64,000 bases of DNA. It comes from Spirirestis rafaelensis WJT71-NPBG6 (GTDB lineage Bacteria; Cyanobacteriota; Cyanobacteriia; Cyanobacteriales; Nostocaceae). Below the pieces are notes generated by a model. It did not search any database. It worked only from the letters and a program-made list of their open reading frames with translations, and was not told where the DNA came from. The DNA lies in assembly GCA_019359015.1 (NCBI GenBank), contig JAHHID010000017.1, positions 1-64,000 of the forward strand. The letters run 5' to 3'. Made by a program: the position numbers and the translations under genes. Shown here piece after piece: positions 19,769 through 29,261 of the stretch (the stretch's first letter is position 1; each line of letters begins with the position of its first letter).

Positions 19769-21145
19769 ATGAACTCTACAACTCAACGACGCATCGCCTT
19801 AATTTCAGTCCACGGAGACCCCGCGATTGAAATTGGAAAAGAAGAAGCTGGAGGGCAGAATGTTTACGTGCGGAATGTGGGTGAAGCACTCGGTCAGCTA
19901 GGATGGCAAGTTGATATGTTTACCCGCAAAGTAAGTGCGAAGCAAGAGACGATTGTGCAACATAGCGAAAATTGTCGAACAATTCGTTTACAAGCTGGTG
20001 AACTTGAGTTTGTACCGCGTGATAATCTTTTTGAGTATTTGCCAGAATTTATAGATAATTTTCTGAAGTTCCAAGCAGAAAATGGCTTTACATATTCTTT
20101 GATTCACACAAACTACTGGCTGTCTAGCTGGGTAGGAATGCAGTTGAAGGAAATTCAAGGAAGCAAGCAAGTTCATACCTATCACTCCTTGGGAGCAGTC
20201 AAATACAACACGATAGAAGATATTCCCCTGATTGCTAGTCAGCGGTTAACAGTAGAAAAAGAAGTGTTGGAAACAGCCGAAAGGATTGTAGCGACCAGTC
20301 CGCAAGAAAAAGAACACATGCGCGAATTGGTTTCTTTAGAAGGTAATATCGATATCATTCCCTGCGGTACAGATATTCGTCAATTTGGTTGTATTGATAG
20401 AGAAGCAGCCAGAGCCGAGTTGGGAATAGCAAGCGACGCTAAAGTTGTAATGTATGTGGGACGTTTTGACCCACGCAAAGGTATAGAAACCTTGGTGCGT
20501 GCAGTAGCTGAATGTAAGTCACGCGGAAATGAAAACTTGCAACTAATTATTGGTGGTGGTAGTCGTCCTGGTCAAAGTGATGGTATAGAACGCGATCGCA
20601 TCGAAAGCATTGTCAAAGAATTGGGAATAAGCGATATTACTACTTTCCCCGGTCGTCTCAGTCAAAAAATTCTGCCGACTTACTACGCAGCTGCTGATGT
20701 TTCTGTAGTTCCCAGTCACTACGAACCGTTTGGACTAGTAGCGATTGAAGCGATGGCTTGTAGTACACCAGTAGTAGCTAGTGATGTCGGTGGATTGCAA
20801 TATACTGTCGTTCCTGAAGAAACTGGTTTATTAGCACCACCACAAGATGTACCCGCTTTTGCAGCAGCAATTGACCGAATTCTAGAGAATCCAGAATGGG
20901 CACAAAAATTAGGCAAAGGTGGTAGAAAGCGCGTTGAAAGCAAGTTTAGTTGGGATGGTGTCGCAACTCAGCTAAGTGAACTTTACACCGAACTGTTGCA
21001 ACCACAGCCAGTATCGGCAACAGCAATGGAACTAGTGCAGTCAACAGCAAAAGAACTAGTGCAGTCAACAACAGAATTAGTGCAGTCAACAGCAAAAGAA
21101 TTAGTGCAGTCACCAGCAAAGAAACCAGTTTTGGTTGCTAAATAA
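19769..21145 (+). CDS. GT4-family glycosyltransferase with C-terminal repeat tail
   Basis: A GT-B glycosyltransferase of the sucrose-synthase-like GT4 group. The N-terminal ISVHGDP and EEAGGQNVYV loop binds the acceptor side; GRFDPRKG (about residues 231-238) and the EPFGLVAIE motif (Glu319 to Glu327) bind the nucleotide sugar. It probably transfers a hexose in the cytoplasm; the acceptor is unknown. Residues about 417-446 are four imperfect repeats of ELVQSTAK, a tail outside the catalytic fold that is encoded by near-identical DNA and probably arose by recent tandem duplication. Confidence 0.85.
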   Translation: MNSTTQRRIALISVHGDPAIEIGKEEAGGQNVYVRNVGEALGQLGWQVDMFTRKVSAKQETIVQHSENCRTIRLQAGELEFVPRDNLFEYLPEFIDNFLKFQAENGFTYSLIHTNYWLSSWVGMQLKEIQGSKQVHTYHSLGAVKYNTIEDIPLIASQRLTVEKEVLETAERIVATSPQEKEHMRELVSLEGNIDIIPCGTDIRQFGCIDREAARAELGIASDAKVVMYVGRFDPRKGIETLVRAVAECKSRGNENLQLIIGGGSRPGQSDGIERDRIESIVKELGISDITTFPGRLSQKILPTYYAAADVSVVPSHYEPFGLVAIEAMACSTPVVASDVGGLQYTVVPEETGLLAPPQDVPAFAAAIDRILENPEWAQKLGKGGRKRVESKFSWDGVATQLSELYTELLQPQPVSATAMELVQSTAKELVQSTTELVQSTAKELVQSPAKKPVLVAK

Positions 21146-21257
21146 TTCTCTTGGGTAACAGATAATGGTGAGTGGGGAACTCGGAACTAAGCAATAATTT
21201 TTTCTTCCTAGTCCTCAGTCACCATTACTCAATCATCTATTTTAAATATTTCTTTGG

Positions 21258-21303
21258 GGTGAGTAATTTACACTATTCGTTTAATTAGTGGAAATTACTC
21301 ACC
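21258..21303 (+). terminator. terminator of the glycosyltransferase gene
   Basis: GGTGAGTAATTT (21258-21269) pairs perfectly with AAATTACTCACC (21292-21303), followed by TTATTTTTTA. It lies 110 bp past the glycosyltransferase stop codon. The remaining spacer to 21466 holds a copy of the GCGTAGACGCATTAGCGGAG repeat (about 21388-21425). Confidence 0.6.
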
Positions 21304-21466
21304 TTATTTTTTATATGGTCTTCAGCTAGAGGTTCAGTTGGCGCAACATATTCAATATGCACTCTTTTAATGCAGCATATAAGAATGGCGTAGACGCATT
21401 AGCGGAGCGTCTCGCAGAGAAGCCCCTTGCCGTCAAACATCGCACTCTTGGTTAAAACTTAACTTC

Positions 21467-21805
21467 TTACTCAATTAACTTAAAACCCCAAGGTTTGAGA
21501 GCTGCGATCGCTATTTCTCTATCTACACCATCATAAGCTTCCCATTCGGACGGGTGATCTTTAGGATGTCCGTCACCTACATTACCTGCAACTTTTATTA
21601 TCGGAGAGTTTGCCAACTGATCGCGCTCCAGCCCTTTTGGAAGTGCTAGTTTAAGTTTGTGACCTACGAACTTCGATCCTGTTGAATTATTAGCTACAGA
21701 TTCACGGATTAAACAGATATCACCAGCAGTCCCCCAAGTAGTTGGGTAGATGTGGAGAAACGATATATAGCTTTCTGGTTTGATGGCTCTTTTGAAAACT
21801 TCCAT
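21467..21805 (-). CDS. hypothetical protein, 112 aa
   Basis: I do not recognise this protein. It has no signal peptide or membrane segment; the C-terminal half contains GNVGDGHPKDHPSEWEAYDG and ends with a short hydrophobic strand WGFKLIE. The frame is intact and the codon use resembles nearby genes, and it starts at ATG 21805, so it may be a real gene. It sits in an accessory, repeat-rich stretch and could be part of an acquired segment. Function unknown. Confidence 0.45.
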   Translation of the reverse strand: MEVFKRAIKPESYISFLHIYPTTWGTAGDICLIRESVANNSTGSKFVGHKLKLALPKGLERDQLANSPIIKVAGNVGDGHPKDHPSEWEAYDGVDREIAIAALKPWGFKLIE

Positions 21806-21954
21806 TATCTGTAATCCTTAGACTGTGAGTGAAAAATCATACATATATTTTCTCTCACTGGCTGCAACTATTTTTATTTTCCAAGCCTGCTCAAGATACT
21901 GTTTATCCAAGTAAGTGCTGCTGTATACATCTGGGAAGTGTAATTTGATTACAA

Positions 21955-22078
21955 TAGACCTCTTGTATAAATTACAAAATTTGAACCCCACCCCGCCAAA
22001 GCTACGCTTTGTCTCCCCTCCCCTTACCAAGGGGAGGGGATTAAGGGAAGGGGTATTAGGGACTTTTGCAAGATATCT
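21955..22078. mobile_element. MITE-like element, copy 1
   Basis: About 124 bp, starting TAGACCTCTTG and ending GCAAGATATCT; the ends form an imperfect inverted repeat of the type AGAnnTCTTGCA. The centre is C-rich then G-rich (CCCCACCCCGCC ... GGGGAGGGG), giving a strong internal hairpin. Copy 2 follows immediately, copy 3 is at 25305-25424. Frames across it are spurious. Confidence 0.6.
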
Positions 22079-22080
22079 AA

Positions 22081-22191
22081 TAGACCTCTTGCATAAATCA
22101 CAAAATTTGAACCCCACCCCGCCAAAACTACGTTTTGTCTCCCCTCCCCTTAGTAAGGGGAGGGGTGTTAGGGAATGAGTGCAAGATATCT
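22081..22191. mobile_element. MITE-like element, copy 2
   Basis: Same element as copy 1 in the same orientation, about 111 bp, separated from it by two bases. It has the same ends and a shorter 3' part (GTGTTAGGGAATGAGTGCAAG) that is shared with copy 3. Confidence 0.6.
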
Positions 22192-22199
22192 TCTGATAT

Positions 22200-22344
22200 G
22201 GTGAGTTAAATCGGCGGTTAGAAACCGCGTCTACACAGGCAAAACCCGCCTGCGCGGGTTTCAAACCTTCAATTTTTCCTTAGTCCGCGTAGGCGGACTT
22301 TGTTTGTGTAGCCGCGAATTCCATTCGCCTTGGCTCTAAATTGA
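22200..22344. repeat. GC-rich inverted repeat segment
   Basis: GAAACCGCGTCTACACAGGC, ACCCGCCTGCGCGGGT and GTCCGCGTAGGCGGAC pieces form small hairpins, ending in GCCGCGAATTCCATTCGCC. This is a dispersed cyanobacterial repeat type related to the element at 25957-26136. Together with the two MITE copies it fills the gap between the flanking genes; no gene is seen. Confidence 0.55.
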
Positions 22345-22605
22345 CTACTCCTTTTTTTCTTTTGTTGGGCGCACCATTACAGGCACTAAACTTTTAACTA
22401 AACCCGTAATCGCCACAATCACAGAGGCAATTCCCCCAATGGACAATGAAGTTAAAATTGCCACCGCGAGAATAATTTCAGTGGGACTGTATCCATCTCG
22501 CATCCAGGTAGATGGACTCTCTACCGATGTTGGCGAGGCGGGGATTAATTGCGAAGTTTGGGTGGTTTGATTGGAGTTGACTGGAGTTGTTAAGGCAGTT
22601 TTCAC
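22345..22605 (-). CDS. small membrane protein, 86 aa
   Basis: The first 40 residues are Thr-, Ser-, Pro- and Gln-rich, then comes DGYSPTEI and one long hydrophobic segment, possibly two close helices (about residues 43-76), with a Lys-rich end. It is likely a small membrane-anchored protein of unknown function. It is divergent from the NB-ARC gene with 135 bp between the two starts, so a shared regulatory region is possible. Confidence 0.5.
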   Translation of the reverse strand: MKTALTTPVNSNQTTQTSQLIPASPTSVESPSTWMRDGYSPTEIILAVAILTSLSIGGIASVIVAITGLVKSLVPVMVRPTKEKKE

Positions 22606-22740
22606 GGCTGAACCTCTTCTAAATGTTTCATATGTAAATCGTATTTCTGCCAGAAGAAGAGGAGATTCCCTAGAAATGGAGACAAAGTAGAGAGAAGGTA
22701 GAAATTAAGTAGAATCGAGAAGAAATCTCACAAGCTGTCT

Positions 22741-25042
22741 ATGCAATGGGCTGATTTTCTACGCAAGGAAGCTGCTACTCATAGCTTATCCCCAGAGCAA
22801 ACGGAAGCTTTTGTAGAGCGGTTGAAGACTGAAAACTTAGATATGAGTGAGGTAAAAGTTGCCGGCAAGTTGAACATCAGTGCGGCTGCGTTGAAAAAGC
22901 GGATGACTGAGGTTTATGACAAATTCGCCCAGAGTTATCCTGAGTTAGCCAATTCTGAAAGCCGGGGTAAGCTAGAAAAATTACGGGCTTGCCTCACAGC
23001 GAAATATAATGGTGGGCAAGATGTTCGCCCCACAATTAAAGAAATTCATCAAAATATTCCCCCTGGTGTCCCATTTGAAAAATTTGTGGGACGTGAGGCA
23101 GAACTACAAAACCTGCACTCCTCATTACAAACATCTGGGCAAGTTGCAATTGTAGCTGTGGCGGGTATGGGTGGAGTAGGCAAAACTGAACTCGCTACCC
23201 AATACGCCAAACAGCATTTGCAGAATTATCAAGGTGGGGTTTGCTGGTTATCTGCACAGGGAATAGATGTGGGAATTCAGATTCTCAGATTTGCTGAACT
23301 GAAATTTAAACTCATTGCACCGGACGATAGGGAATTAGCAGGTAGGCTGGAGTACTGCTGGCAAAATTGGCAACCAGGTGAAGTGCTGCTGGTGTTTGAT
23401 GATGTCACCGACTATAAAAAACAGGTTCAGCGTTATCTACCCCCAGAATCACCCCGGTTTAAAGTATTGCTGACAACGCGCCAGGAATTTGATAGAACTT
23501 TGCCGCAATTACCTTTGAGTGTTCTCAAACCATTGGCGGCGATGAAATTATTAAAATCGCTAGTTGACAGAGAACGACTGAAAAGCGAACCTTGGGTTGC
23601 GAGAAGAATTTGTCAATTCTTGGGATATTTGCCTTTAGCGTTAGAGTTAGTGGGGCGACATCTGGATACAATGCCGGATTTGTCTCTGGAAACACTGCTG
23701 AAGCGGCTAGAGAAAAAGCGACTGGAACACGAAGCAGTCGCCAGCCAAGGCTAACCCATTGATGCGTTATGAATACGGTATTGCTGAAGCTTTTGCATTG
23801 AGTTGGGAACAGTTGGATGAAAATGCACAAGGTGTTGGCTGTTACCTGAGTTTGTATGCTTTAGCTGATATTCCGTTATCTGTTGAGGCGATAGAAGATG
23901 AAGAAACACAAGAAGTCTGGGAGAAAGCTATAGCTGAGTTGCGGAAACTGCATTTGCTACAACGACAAAGTAAAGGAATTTATCGTCTACATCCACTGAT
24001 TCGGCAATTTTTCCAAATGAAGTTGGATGAGTTAAGTGAGGCGGATGAAGTAAAAACTGCTTTTGCAGCGCAAGCGGTAGAAATGGCAAAGCGAATTCCT
24101 CAACAGCCTAACCGTGAAGATATTTTCAACCTCACTCCACGTATTCCCCACCTTGCAGAAGTTGCAACCCACCTATCCCAATATCTCAGCGACGAGGATT
24201 TAATCACACCGTTCACAGGCTTAGGCTGGTTTTATCAAGGTCAAGGACTTTATCAGCAAGCAGAACCTTGGTTGCAGCAGTGTGAAAAAGTCACTAAAAA
24301 TCGTCTTGGTTTAGAACATCCCCATGTCGCCACTAGCCTGAACAATCTCGCAGGACTCTACAAATCTACAGGACGCTACAGCGATGCTGAACCCCTGTTG
24401 CAGCAAGCTTTGTCACTGATAAAACGCTTAGTGGGAGACAACCATCCCGATGTCGCCCTAAGCATGAACAATCTCGCATTACTTTACCATGCTACAGGAC
24501 GCTACAGCGAAGCCGAACCCCTGTATCAGCAAGCTTTGTCACTGTGGAAACGCTCACTGGGAGACAACCATCCCAATGTCGCCCTAAGCATGAACAATCT
24601 CGCATTACTTTACCATGCTACAGGACGCTACAGCGAAGCCGAACCCCTGTATCTGCAAGCTTTAGAACTGTACAAACGCTTACTGGGAGACAACCATCCC
24701 AATGTCGCCCTAAGCATGAACAATCTCGCATTACTTTACCATGCTACAGGACGCTACAGCGAAGCCGAACCCTTGTTTCAGCAAGCTTTGTCACTGATAA
24801 AACGTTTACTGGGAGACAACCATCCCGATGTCGCCCAAAGCCTGAACAATCTCGCATTACTTTACCATGCTACAGGACGCTACAGCGAAGCCGAACTTCT
24901 GTATCAGCAATCTTTGTCACTGTACAAACGCTTACTGGGAGACAACCATCCCGATAAGGTTTTTAAGAGAAGCATATCCCTAACGATCGCACCTCTCCAG
25001 CAAATCACAAGAAATCTCTACCCAACTGCAAGCAATAATTGA
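22741..25042 (+). pseudogene. frameshifted NB-ARC/TPR STAND protein gene
   Basis: Two adjacent frames are parts of one gene. The first (22741-23754, 337 aa) has an N-terminal HTH-like domain (about 1-70), an NB-ARC ATPase with Walker A GMGGVGKT (142-149) and Walker B LLVFDD (216-221). The second (about 23743-25042) continues with the winged-helix part (FALSWEQLDENAQ) and at least five 42-residue kinesin-light-chain-type TPRs with near-identical DNA. A one-base shift near 23740-23752 separates them. The 3' end also looks broken: after HPD near 24954 the frame loses TPR character, while another frame ends EISTQLQAIIDAIQQL and a stop. Such STAND proteins are often defence or signalling NTPases. 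Confidence 0.7.
24337..24957 (+). repeat. 126-bp TPR coding repeats
   Basis: Five consecutive 126-bp units encode 42-residue TPRs built on LNNLALLYHATGRYSEAEPL and LGDNHPD. The middle three or four units are nearly identical at the DNA level, which implies recent duplication or gene conversion and makes copy number likely to vary between strains. Confidence 0.8.
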
Positions 25043-25158
25043 TGCAATACAACAGTTGTAGTTCAAATTTTAGGAGCGATCGCCCATCAATTGTAACTTA
25101 AAATGGCGATCGCTCCCTCTCGTTTCTTCCTTTGCGCTCTTTGCGTCCTTTTATGAAT

Positions 25159-25305
25159 GCAAGTCGATGCATTAACAATGCAAGTCGATGCATTAACAAT
25201 GCAAGCCGATGCATTAACAATGCAAGTCGATGCATTAACAATGCAAGTCGATGCATTAACAATGCAAGCCGATGCATTAACAATGCAAGCCGATGCATTA
25301 ACAAT
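25159..25305. repeat. 21-bp minisatellite, seven units
   Basis: Seven head-to-tail 21-bp units start GCAAGTCGATGCATT; units differ only by a T/C at position 6. A partial unit, GCAAGTCGATGCATT, continues at 25428-25442 beyond an inserted MITE copy. As 21 is a multiple of three, all frames stay open, giving artefact ORFs on both strands. No spacers are present, so it is not a CRISPR array. Confidence 0.85.
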
Positions 25306-25424
25306 AGACCGCATAAATCACAAAATTTGAACCCCACCCCTTAATCCCCTCCCCGCAAGCGGGGAGGGGAGACAAAGCGTAGTTTTGGCGGGGTGGGGTG
25401 TTAGGGAATGAGTGCAAGATATCT
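25305..25424. mobile_element. MITE-like element, copy 3, with inverted core
   Basis: The outer ends match copies 1 and 2 (TAGACC...AAATTTGAA and GTGTTAGGGAATGAGTGCAAGATATCT), but the central part of about 57 bp is the reverse complement of the core in copy 1. The core is bounded by CCCCACCCC and GGGGTGGGG, which may have mediated the flip. It lies within the 21-bp minisatellite. Confidence 0.6.
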
Positions 25425-25536
25425 AATGCAAGTCGATGCATTGCAAAAGCTTGCCCGATTTAAAAACTTTATCTTACTGATAGTTTTTTAGTTGCAATGG
25501 GTACATTAAATGTACACTATACCGCTGTATACATCT

Positions 25537-25920
25537 ATGACTATCCAAGATACAACACGCCGTTTGCGCCCTCAAACCATTAGTCAAGATATTGACTCAT
25601 TACACGGTTTGCAAACCGTCAGCACGTACAACACAACTCGTGCTAATGCGTCTACTGCAAACTTACAGCAAGTTTATCAGGCGATGTTAATTTCTCAACA
25701 AACCGAAACCGAAAAACTAGCTTTATACCGTGCTGCTGGTGATGCTGCCCGATTAGCAGAATGGGAATTTCATAATGCTATATTAGCCATGAAAGAAGTC
25801 GTGCGCGGGCAATATGGCTCAGATAGCGATCAAGCTCAAGCGGTGGGACTGAAGAAAAAATCAGATCGCAAGCGTCCTTCCCGCAAAAAAGCAGTTGCGA
25901 TCGCATCTTTATCAACTTAA
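25537..25920 (+). CDS. hypothetical protein, about 127 aa
   Basis: I do not recognise a function. The preferred start is ATG 25537 (MTIQDTTRR); an in-frame ATG at 25510 would add nine residues encoded by a repeat-like leader. The centre is a helical segment (about residues 40-95) with QVYQAMLISQQ and AAGDAARLAEWEFHNAIL, and the C-terminus is highly basic (KKKSDRKRPSRKK), suggesting nucleic acid binding. It stands between the minisatellite and an inverted-repeat element. Confidence 0.6.
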   Translation: MTIQDTTRRLRPQTISQDIDSLHGLQTVSTYNTTRANASTANLQQVYQAMLISQQTETEKLALYRAAGDAARLAEWEFHNAILAMKEVVRGQYGSDSDQAQAVGLKKKSDRKRPSRKKAVAIASLST

Positions 25921-25956
25921 CTATTTTTGTGTAATACCGTTTCTGTATAAAAATGC

Positions 25957-26136
25957 GCCTAATTTAGCCCACGCAGGTGGGCTTCGTTTGTATAGCCCCA
26001 GGCTTCCAGCCTGAGGGGCAAATAAACCGCAACCTCTTGGTATCCGCATTTCCATTTGCAGTGGTGCTTCACATTATCGCCCTTAGGCTAGAAGCCTAGG
26101 GCTATACGAACAAAGCCTGCCTACGCAGGCTAATTA
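25957..26136. mobile_element. large inverted-repeat (MITE-like) element
   Basis: The left arm (about 25957-26020; TTAGCCCACGCAGGTGGGCT, TATAGCCCCAGGCTTCCAGC) is complementary to the right arm (about 26078-26136) with mismatches, separated by about 60 bp. Each arm holds nested hairpins. No ORF. The rest of the spacer 25921-26322 has two GCGATCGC sites and no gene. Confidence 0.6.
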
Positions 26137-26322
26137 AATGCATCTTCATATCGAATTGATATGAGTTACTTAACTGTTATTTAAGCGATCGCACTTTTTC
26201 ACTTATATCCATTGGATGATATTTTAAACAGTAAATAAAATCACTATCAATATGCGATCGCCGATCATATCATCGAGCAGGTACGGGTAGTTGGGATTTA
26301 TGAGCGCTGATTAGGAGAAAAA

Positions 26323-27285
26323 ATGTCAGGAAATACGTCAAATTCAGAAATGCTATACCGAGTTCTGGGTAGTACAGGAGAGCAGGTTTCTGCGATCGGG
26401 CTGGGTGGTTGGCACATTGCCTTAAAGCATGTTGATGAAGAACTAGGTATCCGCATTGTTCGCACAGCGATTGATCGTGGCATCACCTTTATGGATAACA
26501 GTTGGGATTACAACGGTGGTGAAAGCGAGATTCGCATGGGGAAAGCGCTGAAGGATGGCTACCGAGACAAAGTATTCCTGATGACGAAAATCGACGGTCG
26601 ATCCAACAAAGAAGCAACAAGACAGATAGACGAATCTCTGCAACGCTTGCAAGTTGATTGCATTGATCTTGTTCAGCACCACGAAATCATCCGCTACGAA
26701 GATCCGCATCGAGTTTTCCATGAAGAAGGGGCGAATGCTGCCTTCATTGAAGCGCAGAAAGCTGGTAAACTCCGATATATTGGCTTTACCGGACACAAAG
26801 ACCCTCATATTCATTTGCATATGCTGGAAGTTGCAGCCAGTTACGGATTTAAATTTGATACCGCTCAGATGCCGCTGAATGTGATGGATGCACATTACCG
26901 CAGCTTTGCCAAGCTAGTTCTACCAGAATTGGTCAAACAAAACATCGGTGTTCTGGGGATGAAAAGCATGGCAAACGGTATTCTTTTACGCTCAAATACT
27001 GTAACGCCAATCGAGTGTCTACACTATGCGCTGAATCTACCTACATCGGTTGTGATCGCGGGAATTGACAGTATGGATATTCTCGATCAAGCGTTTGAAG
27101 CCGTGCGGACATTTCAGCCAATGAACGACGAGCAAGTGGGTATTCTTTTAGCAAAAACGGCAGAAGCAGCATCACGCGGTGAGTTTGAGCCTTTCAAAAC
27201 TTCATCAGTTTTCGACAGCACAGCCCTAAATCCAGATTGGCTGGGAGAGGAGCCAGAGCGCATCCAGCAATTGATGTCAGCCTAA
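26323..27285 (+). CDS. aldo/keto reductase
   Basis: A 320-residue NADPH-dependent oxidoreductase of the (beta/alpha)8 aldo/keto reductase superfamily. The catalytic tetrad is visible as Asp58 and Tyr63 (FMDNSWDYNGG), Lys89 (FLMTKIDG) and His119 or His120 (VQHHEI). It lacks a signal peptide and should reduce aldehydes or ketones in the cytoplasm; the substrate is unknown. A GGAG ribosome site lies just before ATG 26323. It has no functional neighbours. Confidence 0.88.
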   Translation: MSGNTSNSEMLYRVLGSTGEQVSAIGLGGWHIALKHVDEELGIRIVRTAIDRGITFMDNSWDYNGGESEIRMGKALKDGYRDKVFLMTKIDGRSNKEATRQIDESLQRLQVDCIDLVQHHEIIRYEDPHRVFHEEGANAAFIEAQKAGKLRYIGFTGHKDPHIHLHMLEVAASYGFKFDTAQMPLNVMDAHYRSFAKLVLPELVKQNIGVLGMKSMANGILLRSNTVTPIECLHYALNLPTSVVIAGIDSMDILDQAFEAVRTFQPMNDEQVGILLAKTAEAASRGEFEPFKTSSVFDSTALNPDWLGEEPERIQQLMSA

Positions 27286-27376
27286 CCGCTATGATAGTTG
27301 AGGTCTGCTATGCTTTCACTATATAAAAATAGAAGCATACCGATCGCCAACATTTGAATGTCAATAATTAATCGCT

Positions 27377-29101
27377 TTGCAACCAGTTGACTTTACCACT
27401 CTCACAGCTGCTTGTAGCGAAATCCGCGCTAACTGGCTACCATCAAGGCTAGAGCAAGTTCATCAGCGCGATCGCTATACTATTGCTGTGGCATTACGCA
27501 CTTTAAAACAGCGGGGTTGGCTAGAGATTTCTTGGCATCCTCAAGCTGCTCATATTTGTATTGGCGATCCGCCACCAAGAAAACCTGATACATTTACATT
27601 TAGCCAACAACTAGTACATCAATTGGGTGGTTTGGCGCTGGTAGCAATTGAAGCGATCGCACCTTGGGAACGGGTGATTAATTTGCAATTTGCTCGTCGT
27701 CCAGGTGAAACCGCTTTATATCACCTGTACGCGGAAATCATGGGCAAATACAGCAACGTCATCCTCACCGATGCTAATAATGAAATTATCACTGCTGCCC
27801 ATCAAGTTAGTCAGCAACAATCTACCGTCCGTCCGATTCAAACTGGACAATCTTATGAAACTCCACCCAAACTTACTAATACTACCCCCAGCTTGAGCGA
27901 ATCTCAAGAACGTTGGCAAGAACGGGTAAGCTTAGTACCAGGAGCGATTAAGCGTCAGTTACTCAAAAGTTATAGCGGTTTGAGTGCTGCACTTTTAGAT
28001 ACTATGTTACAGGCAGCTTCTTTAGATCCAGAAGCGGCAACCGATACTCTTCAACCCGACGATTGGCAAAGATTATTTCAACGCTGGCAAGAATGGCTGC
28101 AAGCTTTGGAAACGCAAAAGTTTCACCCAGCTTGGACAAGCGCTGGTTACACTGTAATGGGTTGGGGTGGAGTTACACCAGTTAAAGATATCCAAGAATT
28201 ACTTCACCGGTATTATACAGACGAAATCAATCAACAGGTATTTTCTCAACTGCGCCATCAGCTTACCCAAAAGCTAAATAATATTTTGGCAAAATTGCGG
28301 CTGAAGGCTGATACATTTAAAAAACGCTTGCAACAGTCAGATCAAGCTGATGAGTATCGCCAAAAAGCTGATTTATTAATGGCGTATCTGCAAGAATGGG
28401 AACCAGGGATGAAGGAAATTACCCTTGCAGACTTTGATAGTGGCAAACCTGTAGCGATCGCACTTCAACCCGATAAAAATGCGGTGCAAAATGCCCAAAG
28501 CCTTTACAAACAGCATCAAAAACTCAAACGTGTCAAAAGTGCTGTAGAACCGTTGCTGGCAGAAGTGAATGGTGAAATTGAATATTTAGAACAAGTAGAA
28601 GCAGCGATCGGGCAAATAGACAAGTACCAAACACCAGAAGATTTAGAAGCTTTAGACGAAATTCGCGACGAACTGATTGGACAAAAATATTTAGAAGATC
28701 CAGAATATCGCAACCGCACTTCTAATGAAACTGCTAGCACTAACTTTCATCGTTACCGCACTCCCAGCGGTTTTGAAGTCTTAATCGGTCGCAATAATCG
28801 CCAAAATGACTATTTAACCTTTCGTGTAGCTGGCGATTATGATTTGTGGTTCCACGCTCAAGAAATTCCCGGTAGCCATGTCCTACTGCGTTTAGAACCC
28901 GGTGCTGTACCAGAAGAAGCTGATTTGCAATATACAGCCAATCTTGCTGTATATTACAGTCGTGCTCGTCAAACCGATCAAGCGCCAGTAGTGTATACTG
29001 ACCCAAAGCATGTTTACAAACCCAAAGGAGCTAAACCGGGAATTGCCATTTACAAACAAGAGCGCATCCTTTGGGGACAACCGCAATTAGTTAATAAGTA
29101 A
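27377..29101 (+). CDS. rqcH: NFACT-family protein, Rqc2 homolog RqcH
   Basis: RqcH binds obstructed 50S subunits and adds alanine tails to stalled nascent chains in ribosome quality control. The 574-residue protein has the NFACT-N domain (with FARRPGETALYHLYAEIMGKYSN around residues 107-130), a coiled-coil middle region (about 290-440) and the NFACT-R (DUF814) domain, which begins near FHRYRTPSGFEVLIGRNN and includes the LWFHAQEIPGSHVLLR core. The start is TTG 27377; no nearby ATG fits the conserved N-terminus. It is followed directly by a heptamer array. Confidence 0.9.
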   Translation: MQPVDFTTLTAACSEIRANWLPSRLEQVHQRDRYTIAVALRTLKQRGWLEISWHPQAAHICIGDPPPRKPDTFTFSQQLVHQLGGLALVAIEAIAPWERVINLQFARRPGETALYHLYAEIMGKYSNVILTDANNEIITAAHQVSQQQSTVRPIQTGQSYETPPKLTNTTPSLSESQERWQERVSLVPGAIKRQLLKSYSGLSAALLDTMLQAASLDPEAATDTLQPDDWQRLFQRWQEWLQALETQKFHPAWTSAGYTVMGWGGVTPVKDIQELLHRYYTDEINQQVFSQLRHQLTQKLNNILAKLRLKADTFKKRLQQSDQADEYRQKADLLMAYLQEWEPGMKEITLADFDSGKPVAIALQPDKNAVQNAQSLYKQHQKLKRVKSAVEPLLAEVNGEIEYLEQVEAAIGQIDKYQTPEDLEALDEIRDELIGQKYLEDPEYRNRTSNETASTNFHRYRTPSGFEVLIGRNNRQNDYLTFRVAGDYDLWFHAQEIPGSHVLLRLEPGAVPEEADLQYTANLAVYYSRARQTDQAPVVYTDPKHVYKPKGAKPGIAIYKQERILWGQPQLVNK

Positions 29102-29166
29102 TGGGCATTGGGCATTGGGCATTGGGCATTGGGCATTGGGCATTGGGCATTGGGCATTGGGCATTG
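29102..29166. repeat. TGGGCAT heptamer array
   Basis: About nine consecutive copies of TGGGCAT start right at the rqcH stop codon. It is the complement-related partner of the array at 9363-9413. Bases 29171-29215 repeat pieces of the GAGCCAGTGCGTTGCGG type also seen near 39700. Confidence 0.8.
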
Positions 29167-29261
29167 GGGAGCCAGTGCGTTGCGGAGGTTCCCTGCGTTG
29201 AAGCATCTGGCGTCATTGGGAAAAAATAATTATTTGCCTCATCCCCCCACTCCTGTAAAGA

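Noticed and set aside
21818-22264. 148-residue open frame on the minus strand and an 87-residue frame opposite
   Set aside because: Both are translations of the two tandem MITE copies; the peptide repeats because the DNA repeats.
25159-25305. Possible CRISPR array
   Set aside because: Units are directly adjacent without spacers, so it is a minisatellite. The same holds for 52653-52841.
25087-25344. Overlapping open frames on both strands
   Set aside because: Artefacts of the 21-bp minisatellite, which stays open in all frames.
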